A DNA stretch of 64,000 nucleotides, taken from assembly GCF_011492945.1 (NCBI RefSeq), contig NZ_CP045119.1, positions 434,001 to 498,000 on the forward strand, read 5' to 3'. The translations under genes were made by a program, and so were the position numbers. The stretch is from Rubrobacter tropicus. Lineage in GTDB: Bacteria; Actinomycetota; Rubrobacteria; Rubrobacterales; Rubrobacteraceae. Under the pieces are notes generated by a model. It searched no databases, had not been told where the DNA came from, and was given only the letters and a program-made list of their open reading frames with translations. How positions within the stretch are numbered: position 1 is the stretch's first letter; each line of letters opens with the position of its first letter. Positions 57,741 through 64,000 of the stretch are shown here, one piece after another.

Positions 57741-58905
57741 ATGCACGAGGGAGATTTTTCGTCCGGGAAGCCAGGCAGGCTGGTGTCAGTCGGTGGAGTG
57801 GGGAAGGCCTTCGTGCCCGATCCTCTCCCCCCGACGCTGGGCTTCGGCTCCCGGCTGGTCCGGGCGCTCTCCGAGGCAGACAGGGCCCTCGGCGAGTTGG
57901 CCGGCCTGGGTCGTACCCTGCCGAACCCTTACCTGCTCACCCGGCCCTTCTCGAGGCGCGAGGCGGTCCTCTCCTCCAGGATAGAGGGCACCCAAGCTTC
58001 TCTGGTGGACCTGTACGCCTTCGAGGCCGAGCCCCCGCTCTTCGGCGCGCTCGAGCGTCGGAGCGACGTGCGGGAGGTGCAGAACTACGTGCGGGCCCTG
58101 GAGCACGGCCTGGAACGCCTGAAGGAGCTGCCGATCTCCCAGCGCCTCTTGCGGGAGATGCACGCCGTCCTTATGGAGGGGGTACGGGGGGCGCAGCGCG
58201 ACCCGGGGGAGTTCCGCCGCGTGCAGAACTGGATCGGTCCCCGGGAGCAGGCGCGGGGAGGCCACCTTCGTGCCCCCGCCGCCCGGCGAGATCTCTGAGG
58301 CTGTGGGCATGCTGGAGCGGTACGTCCACGAGGACGCCGGGTTACCGCCGTTGGTGGACATCGCCCTCGTCCACTACCAGTTCGAGGCCATCCACCCCTT
58401 CCTCGACGGCAACGGCCGCATAGGCCGCCTGCTCATAACCCTCATGCTCATCGAGCGCGACCTGCTCCCCGAGCCGCTCCTGTACCTGAGCGCCTACTTC
58501 GAGCGACACCGCGAAACCTACTACGACCGCCTGCTCGCCGTCAGCCGGGAGGGAGCGTGGGAGGAATGGCTGCTGTTCTTCCTGAGGGGCGTCCTCACGG
58601 AGGCGCGCGACGCGGCCCGCCGGGCGGGGACGCTCTTCGACCTGCGCGAGGCCTACCGGGAACGGTTCCGTAGGGAGGGGGGAGGCGCCAACCTGCTCGC
58701 CGCCGTGGAGCACCTCTTCGCCCGACCCGTTACCGACATCCGCGAGATCGAGGGGTCCCTGAACGTCTCCTTCGAGGCCGCGCGCAGGCTGGTGAACCGC
58801 CTCGAAGGGGAAGGCGCCCTCGAAGAGATCACCGGGCGGCGTCGTAACCGGGTGTACGCGGCCCGGGAGATCGTGCGTATCCTGCAAGGGCCGCTCGGCG
58901 AGTAG
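57741..58905 (+). pseudogene. Fic family protein, split by a frameshift
   Basis: This would be a Fic AMP-transferase-type protein of about 385 residues. The first frame (57741 on) has the N-terminal domain and an inhibitory helix motif SSRIEG (S/T-x-x-x-E-G/N, class II). The second frame carries the active-site loop HPFLDGNGRIGRLL intact and a C-terminal winged-helix (FEAARRLVNRLEGEGALEEITGRRRNRVY). The break is near 58241-58265: NWIGP in frame 1 continues as EATFVPPPP in the next frame, one extra base. A true pseudogene or a base error; a downstream GTG at 58270 could still give the catalytic half alone, without its inhibitor. Confidence 0.85.
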
Positions 58906-59000
58906 TGATGCGGCGAAGGCGCGGGTGAGAGAGCGCGAACGTTGACTTGCCACCGGGGTGCTCACTTCGTATCCGCCACTATCGCTCTCTGTCTCTGGCT

Positions 59001-59567
59001 TTACTTGGTGTCCGCTACCCGCTCCGCCTCGAGACCCTTCTCCCACAACTCGCCGTCGGCCACGACGGTGCGGTAGTCACGCGGCACGGGCGTCTCGCTT
59101 TCGACGACCACCTCCTGCACCAGGATCGTCTCGCCCCTGGTCGCGAAGCGGACCAAGGCCAGCGGCAGGGGAAGAGGTTTGCTGAGCCACCGCAGGTCCG
59201 CCAGCTCCTTCAGCCCGGGACCATCCTTGCCGAGCAGCCACCTGCGAGCACCCGTGCCCGGTCGTCCCGGCTCCGGCCGCACCAGCTTCGTGATTAGGGC
59301 CTCTTCCAAAACGAGCCTACGCACCTCATCTCGGCGCACGCCCAGAAAGTCGTACAGCGTCGGGCTCGTCGTCCACCTGCGCCACTCCGGCGGCCTGCCG
59401 AAGCCGGTCTGCTCGGGCCACGCCTCGCTCGGGATGAGCCACTGCCTGCCCACCTTGACCGCCCCCGGTATCCGCCTCGCTATGCACAGTCTTCTCACTT
59501 GACTGTCGTCCACCCCGAACCTCATGGCTGCCTCCTGGGTCGTCTCGTAGCCCGGTATTCCGGTCAT
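59001..59567 (-). CDS. Helix-turn-helix protein, excisionase/MerR-like
   Basis: This is a 188-residue protein. Its N-terminus (GYETTQEAAMRFGVDDSQVRRLCIARRIPGAVKVGRQWLIP) is an HTH_17/excisionase-type DNA-binding domain, and a second similar unit follows (PTLYDFLGVRRDEVRRLVLEEALITKLVRPEPGRPGTGARRWLL). The C-terminal ~70 residues are unknown. ATG 59567 follows AAGAAGG. A role in transcription or recombination of the island is possible. Confidence 0.72.
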   Translation of the reverse strand: MTGIPGYETTQEAAMRFGVDDSQVRRLCIARRIPGAVKVGRQWLIPSEAWPEQTGFGRPPEWRRWTTSPTLYDFLGVRRDEVRRLVLEEALITKLVRPEPGRPGTGARRWLLGKDGPGLKELADLRWLSKPLPLPLALVRFATRGETILVQEVVVESETPVPRDYRTVVADGELWEKGLEAERVADTK

Positions 59568-60147
59568 CAAACCGCCTTCTTATCCCGCCACTGCGCTGTA
59601 GTATTTACTGGCAAGCTCTCGACTTCTGAGCTGGTGACGTCGATTCACACAGCCCGCAGGTTTCTATAGATCGACGTGTTTCCCCCTTGGGTGTAGCGGG
59701 ACGCTGTCCCTGCCCTGAGAAGCCGTTCGGTGTTGGGATCCTCCGCCTCTGACCTTGGCTGGTCGAGTGCGCCGTGTGTTTCCAGACGGTAGCCGAGCTC
59801 TAATGAATCCACGCCTCTTATATACACGTGAACGTGTATAAGTGCAAGGGCTGAAGGAGCCGGGATGCCGAGCTCGCTCAGGGACCTAGGGGAGGATAGG
59901 GCGTTCGCGTTCCTGCAAGGACAAGTACTCTTGGCCCCGCGAAGGTGAAGTGTCGTCGGATCCTTCTGTCCGTTAACATAATTGGGTGCTTTAAGATTAG
60001 GTTTTGTTGCAGAGTTCATAGGATGGGGAAACGCGATGGGGACGCGGCTGTGTAAAGTGGCGGTTAGCCTTTGCGGGAGTTGCGAGGCGGTCTAGGCTCG
60101 CGATGTTTACTTAGTCCGTTGGCCCAAGGAGCCGGAGGAGCGTCACT
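59568..60147. other. 580-bp gap with inverted repeat
   Basis: No gene is supported. The only striking element is the inverted repeat at 59821. The right end contains the AGGAGC ribosome site of the DUF262 gene. Confidence 0.55.
59821..59840. promoter_or_regulatory. Near-perfect inverted repeat, operator-like
   Basis: TATACACGT-GA-ACGTGTATA has 9-bp perfect arms, extended outward by CTTA/TAAG with a two-base slip. It lies between the excisionase-like gene and the DUF262 gene. A dimeric HTH protein is the likely binder. Confidence 0.5.
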
Positions 60148-61776
60148 TTGGCATACGAGTCCATAAAGATCCGCGAGGTTGTCGACCGCGCCGTCAACCA
60201 TACTTGGAGTATCCCGGAGTTCCAACGCGGGTTCGTGTGGAAGTCGACCCAAGTCCGTGATCTCGCCGAGTCTTTGTGGCTCGACTACCCGATAGGCAGT
60301 TTGCTAGTGTGGAACAGCCAACAAGAGGTCGAGGCGCGCGCCGGGCAGGACGCGCAAAGTCCGGCGCTGTGGGTCGTGGACGGCCAACAAAGGGCGACGG
60401 CCCTCAGCATACTTTTCGGCCGCAAACCTTACTGGTGGGATAGCGCAAGTGAGTGGGAGAAGACCCTCACCAAGTACGACCTACGGTTCGACATCGACGC
60501 TAAAGAACCGCCGTACTTTCGGGTGGCCAACGCTGCGATCCGAAGGGCAAAGGGCGACCGGTACATACCGCTGCGCAATCTTCTGGTGCTCGACACGCAA
60601 AAAGAAAAAGATCAGCAGAAACTGCAAGCTCTGGCCAAAGAGATTAAGCACCAGGGGCTCTGTGACGGCATGGACGCTATGGAGGTGTTCACGCGTATCG
60701 ATCGTATCCGCAAGATCCGCGATAAGGAAGTGGTGACGATCTCTGTGGACCACGAGCTTGAGGACGTCGTCGAGATCTTTTCTCGCCTCAACAGCAGGGG
60801 CACGCGGGTAACGGAGGCGGACATCTACCTGGGTGTCGTGGCGGCGAGGACTCCGGGATGGGTACGCGGGACGTTCTTGCCTTACAGGGACAGTCTCGCG
60901 GACGCGGGCTTCGATCTGAGCCCCAACCTCCTCTTCAGGAGCTTGACGGGGGTCGGGGCCAAGAAGGTGAAGTTCAAAGAGATCCCGAACGCCTTCTGGG
61001 ACCAGAGCAACATTCATCCCTATTGGGGCCGCACGAAGCAGGCGTGGAACGAACTGATCCTTCAGTTCAGGAAGTTCGGCGTCTTGAGTAACACCCCGAT
61101 GCCTACCCAGGCGGCGCTGGTGACCATGATCGCGCTGCTCGACAAGTTCCCCGGCAAGTCCTTCGAGCCCGCCCTCTACTGGTTCCTCCAAGCCTCCCGG
61201 TGGGGGAGGTACAGCGGGTCGGGAGCGACGGCTTTGGAAGAAGACCTTCGGGACGTCCAAGAGGCCGATTCGCTGCACGCGGCAGCACAACGCTTACTGA
61301 ATCGCTTGCCCCACGAGCGCCCCTTGGAGGCGGAGGACTTTCTTCGCGACTACGGCGACTGGCGGTTCGGGCGCTTCCTTTTGTACTTGCTCGTCTACCG
61401 CAACGAGGCCCAGGATTGGGACCAAGCCGGTCACCGCATCGGCTTCGAGGGACTGGAGGTGCTCGCCGACTTCCGACCCCAGTGGCACCACGTCTTTCCG
61501 AGAAAGTTCTTGGAGGGCAAAGCGGCGGGGGAGAAGATCGACGCCCTGGCCAACATAGCGGTGATCGGGCCCAGCATCAACATCCGCATCAGCGCTAAAG
61601 ATCCGATGGACTATATCGAACGGTACGGCATTGCCAAGGAAAAGCTGGTCCAGCAGTTCATCGATCCGAGCATATCAGGTACCCATGCCGCGGCATATGA
61701 GGCCTGGCTGAAGGAGCGAGCCGACAAACTAGCCCAGGCGGGTAACGCCTTCTTGAGTGAACTCAAGGAGTCCTAA
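60148..61776 (+). CDS. DUF262 protein with C-terminal HNH/DUF1524-like region
   Basis: This is a 542-residue protein related to GmrSD-type modification-dependent restriction enzymes. The N-terminal DUF262 (ParB-like nucleotide-hydrolysing) domain has IPEFQRGFVWK, LDYPIGSLLVW and WVVDGQQRATALSIL. The C-terminal part has QWHHVFPRKFLEGKAAGEKIDALANIAVIGPSINIRIS, a His-Asn nuclease pattern of the DUF1524/HNH kind. Thus nucleotide-fuelled cutting of modified DNA is likely. TTG 60148 with GGAGGAGC upstream is the start. It lies 192 bp before the restriction helicase gene, and both may be one defence locus. Confidence 0.82.
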   Translation: MAYESIKIREVVDRAVNHTWSIPEFQRGFVWKSTQVRDLAESLWLDYPIGSLLVWNSQQEVEARAGQDAQSPALWVVDGQQRATALSILFGRKPYWWDSASEWEKTLTKYDLRFDIDAKEPPYFRVANAAIRRAKGDRYIPLRNLLVLDTQKEKDQQKLQALAKEIKHQGLCDGMDAMEVFTRIDRIRKIRDKEVVTISVDHELEDVVEIFSRLNSRGTRVTEADIYLGVVAARTPGWVRGTFLPYRDSLADAGFDLSPNLLFRSLTGVGAKKVKFKEIPNAFWDQSNIHPYWGRTKQAWNELILQFRKFGVLSNTPMPTQAALVTMIALLDKFPGKSFEPALYWFLQASRWGRYSGSGATALEEDLRDVQEADSLHAAAQRLLNRLPHERPLEAEDFLRDYGDWRFGRFLLYLLVYRNEAQDWDQAGHRIGFEGLEVLADFRPQWHHVFPRKFLEGKAAGEKIDALANIAVIGPSINIRISAKDPMDYIERYGIAKEKLVQQFIDPSISGTHAAAYEAWLKERADKLAQAGNAFLSELKES

Positions 61777-61968
61777 CGGTGGACGCGGGGGATTCGACAA
61801 GTATGAGATTGCCGTTCACTTCTTCTTCGGTACGGTTCTCATACATCGCGGCGTCCGCTCGTAGCGCCGTCATTGATGTGCTGGCACCGTTGTCTCCTTG
61901 CGATGTAGCGAAGTGGTAGCCGCCTGTACAGGAGTAGCAGAGCACCCTCTGCACGGAGCCTCCAAGGT
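61777..61968. other. Short gap between the DUF262 and helicase genes
   Basis: 192 bp without a supported gene or clear terminator. The two genes may share one transcript. Confidence 0.5.
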
Positions 61969-64000
61969 ATGAAGTACTACAACGAGGCCGACACCCGGGC
62001 GAAGCTCATCGACCCCAAGGTCAAGCTCGCAGGATGGGGTGAAAGCCAGATCGAGCGGGAGCACTACTTCGTGAAGGGCCGCGCCGTGACGGATGGCAGG
62101 ATTTACCTCGTAGGTGAAGAGTCCCGTCGGCGAGAACCTCGCCGGGTCGACTACCTGCTCCGCTACAACGGCCAGATGATCGCCGTTCTCGAGGCGAAAG
62201 ACGAGCGCCAAGCACCGGACGCCGGCTTGGAGCAGGCCAAGTCCTACGCCCGTCTGCTCGATGTACCCTTTGCCTACTCCTCAAACGGTCACGCCTTCGT
62301 CGAGTTCGACCTGCAGGAGAATAAGAGCCGCGAGCTGGACGGCTTCCCCGCTCCAGACCCTCTCTGGAATCGATGGCAGGCGACGAGGAGTGATAGCGCA
62401 GGAGCCGCAGACCTGGTCGCTGAACCTCGGACAGGATACGCGACCGATCCGCTGTTGCAGCCGTTCTGTCCGCCTTCGCGCTCCGGTAAGGAGCTAAGGT
62501 ACTTCCAAGAGGTCGCGGCCCGACGCGTGATCGAGCGCGTTGTCCGAGGTCAGAGCCGCATCCTGCTCACCATGGCGACCGGGACCGGCAAGACGTTCAC
62601 GGCTTTCCAGATCGCCTGGAAACTCAAGAAGAGCGGCTGGCTACGTAAGCCGATCCTGTTTATAGCCGACCGCAACGTCCTGCGCGATCAGGCGTACAAC
62701 GCTTTTGCTCCGTTCGTGGACGGGCAGTCCGATCCTCGCGCCGTTATCGAGGGCGGACGGTTCAACGCCAATCGGGACCTGTACTTCGCGCTCTACCAGG
62801 CGCTCGACGCCGAAGACGGCGGTGCCCCCCTCTTCAAGCGCATTCCTCGGGATTTCTTCGGTCTGATCGTCATAGACGAGTGCCACCGTTCGGGATTCGG
62901 CAAGTGGAACGAGATCCTCCGCCACTTCCCCAACGCCGTCCAACTCGGCATGACGGCCACGCCGAAGCGGGACGACAACATAGATACCTATGCCTACTTC
63001 TGTTCGGAGGAGCCGGAAGTGTACGCGGACCCCGAGGACCCCTCGAAAGGGACTACTCGGCCGCCGGCCTATGCCTACAGCCTTGGACAGGGGATAGACG
63101 ACGGATTCCTGGCGACCTACAGAGTTCACAAGGTCAGGACGAGCGTGGACAGGGACGGTCTGCACATCGAGGACGCCCAGGTGCAGGGAGCGGAGATCTA
63201 CATACCCGAGAACGCCGACCTGCGCGACCTGTACAACACCTCGAGCTTCGAGCGCGAGATCACGCTGCCCGACCGCACGAAGGCGATGGTTGAGCACCTC
63301 GCCGGTCTCCTCCGGCGCTTCGATCCCATGGAGAAAACCATGGTGTTCTGCGTGGATATGGAGCACGCACGCCTTGCCGCACGACTGCTTCAGAACGAGT
63401 TCTCAGACCGTGGCCGTCCTGACTACGCGGTCCCCATAATCTCCGAGGAGGGGGAGGCATCCTCCTGGCTCGAGCGCTTCGCCGACCCCGACCGCGAATG
63501 GCCCGTGGTGGCGACGACCGCCGAGCTCCTCTCCACCGGGGTAGACGTGCCTTCTTGCCGCAACGTCGTGTTCATGAAGCCCATCGCCTCGCCGGTCCTG
63601 TTCAAGCAGATAGTCGGGCGCGGCTCTCGGGTCGACCCGACCACAGGCAAAGAGTGGTTCCGCATCATCGACTACGTCGGGGCCTCGCGGCTCTTCGACG
63701 AGTGGGACCGCCCGCCGGGCGAGCCGCCACCCGCCGTGGACGGACCGCGCACGAGCGTCCTTGAAGGCACCGTCCTCGACGCCGAGTCGGGCGCCCTGAT
63801 CGTGGGGGCGTCGGTGAGCGCGCGGGTCGCCGCCAACGAGCAGCAAGGTCCGGTTCGCACCGACGAGCACGGGCGCTTCCGCTTCGCCGACCTCCCGGCA
63901 GGGACTGTGCGTGTGTACGTGCGCGGGACGGGCTTCCGTCCCCGGGACGTGGGCGCGGAGACGGGGCCAGAAGTGACGGCGAGCATCACTGTCGAGCTCC
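61969..64000 (+). CDS. Type I restriction R-like DEAD/DEAH helicase-nuclease with carboxypeptidase-regulatory-like domain (3' end outside window)
   Basis: The frame from ATG 61969 is open to the edge, at least 677 residues. Residues about 1-110 are a restriction nuclease domain with D61 and E76-A-K78. The SF2 helicase follows: MATGTGKT (Walker A, about 202-209), IDECHRS (motif II, about 302-308), GMTATPKR (motif III) and, in the second RecA lobe, AELLSTGVDVP and QIVGRGSR (motifs V and VI). From about residue 590 comes TSVLEGTVLDAESGALIVGASVSAR...DEHGRFRFADLPAGTVRVYVRG, a CarboxypepD_reg-like beta-sandwich usually seen in secreted proteins. An EcoEI-like C-terminal region is expected beyond the edge. 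hsdM and hsdS, if any, lie to the right. Likely cuts foreign DNA. Confidence 0.88.
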   Translation, partial: MKYYNEADTRAKLIDPKVKLAGWGESQIEREHYFVKGRAVTDGRIYLVGEESRRREPRRVDYLLRYNGQMIAVLEAKDERQAPDAGLEQAKSYARLLDVPFAYSSNGHAFVEFDLQENKSRELDGFPAPDPLWNRWQATRSDSAGAADLVAEPRTGYATDPLLQPFCPPSRSGKELRYFQEVAARRVIERVVRGQSRILLTMATGTGKTFTAFQIAWKLKKSGWLRKPILFIADRNVLRDQAYNAFAPFVDGQSDPRAVIEGGRFNANRDLYFALYQALDAEDGGAPLFKRIPRDFFGLIVIDECHRSGFGKWNEILRHFPNAVQLGMTATPKRDDNIDTYAYFCSEEPEVYADPEDPSKGTTRPPAYAYSLGQGIDDGFLATYRVHKVRTSVDRDGLHIEDAQVQGAEIYIPENADLRDLYNTSSFEREITLPDRTKAMVEHLAGLLRRFDPMEKTMVFCVDMEHARLAARLLQNEFSDRGRPDYAVPIISEEGEASSWLERFADPDREWPVVATTAELLSTGVDVPSCRNVVFMKPIASPVLFKQIVGRGSRVDPTTGKEWFRIIDYVGASRLFDEWDRPPGEPPPAVDGPRTSVLEGTVLDAESGALIVGASVSARVAANEQQGPVRTDEHGRFRFADLPAGTVRVYVRGTGFRPRDVGAETGPEVTASITVEL

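Noticed and set aside
60148-61776. Integrase or transposase in the island
   Set aside because: The only large genes are DUF262-HNH and helicase; no tyrosine recombinase, serine recombinase or DDE motif was found in the island.

Overview
The window is high-GC DNA (most genes sit well above 60% GC), with frequent GTG and TTG starts and long runs of overlapping genes. Gene content includes DnaE2 beside LexA, CGNR and ArsR regulators, an archaeal-type diadenylate cyclase domain, uronate catabolism through UxaE and a DUF5612 protein. This points to an actinobacterium of the Rubrobacter type. The assignment is my inference from gene content, not from a marker gene.

Layout. 1-4.4 kb: an SOS block with a dnaE2-type polymerase (runs off the left edge), a small partner gene and a divergent lexA with a LexA-like box. 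4.5-10.5 kb: a secreted glycosidase-like protein, a DrrAB-type ABC exporter coupled to a winged-helix protein, an HNH protein and a phasin-like protein. 10.7-16.7 kb: a seven-gene redox operon on the minus strand (trxA, a 40-aa protein, an F420/NADP reductase-like gene, nitroreductase, DUF2255, EamA and a DsbA-diadenylate cyclase fusion), divergent from an ArsR regulator across a perfect inverted repeat, followed by a DACNV-type DAC-like protein. 16.7-19.4 kb: MFS and alpha/beta hydrolase genes divergent from a CGNR regulator.

19.4-38.5 kb: a colinear run of 15 minus-strand genes for uronate/oligosaccharide uptake and breakdown (ABC importer, GH4, UxaC, fructuronate reductase-like SDR, several TIM-barrel epimerases and Gfo/Idh/MocA dehydrogenases, DUF993), divergent from a LacI regulator with a typical operator. 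uxaE lies beyond lacI. 38.7-44.5 kb: an ACT-DUF5612 protein, a VOC dioxygenase-like protein, DoxX/HxlR, an LLM flavin oxidoreductase and a Yip1-like membrane protein.

44.7-54.0 kb: a catabolic cluster (Rieske protein, two ACMSD-type amidohydrolases, RraA-like aldolase, FMN alpha-hydroxyacid oxidase, SMP-30 lactonase, MHS-type MFS permease, alpha/beta hydrolase) around a GntR regulator. Four ATAACATGTTAT-like sites lie at its promoters. 54.0-64.0 kb: an accessory island with a 3' half of tRNA-Arg, direct repeats, a lower-GC three-gene cassette of unknown function, a frameshifted Fic gene, an excisionase-like HTH protein, a DUF262-HNH protein and the start of a type I-like restriction helicase carrying an unexpected carboxypeptidase-regulatory-like domain.

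An intergenic palindromic repeat family occurs at five gene ends. Two genes (a sugar-binding protein and Fic) carry single frameshifts, which could be real or sequencing errors. No complete tRNA, rRNA, CRISPR array or insertion sequence was seen.
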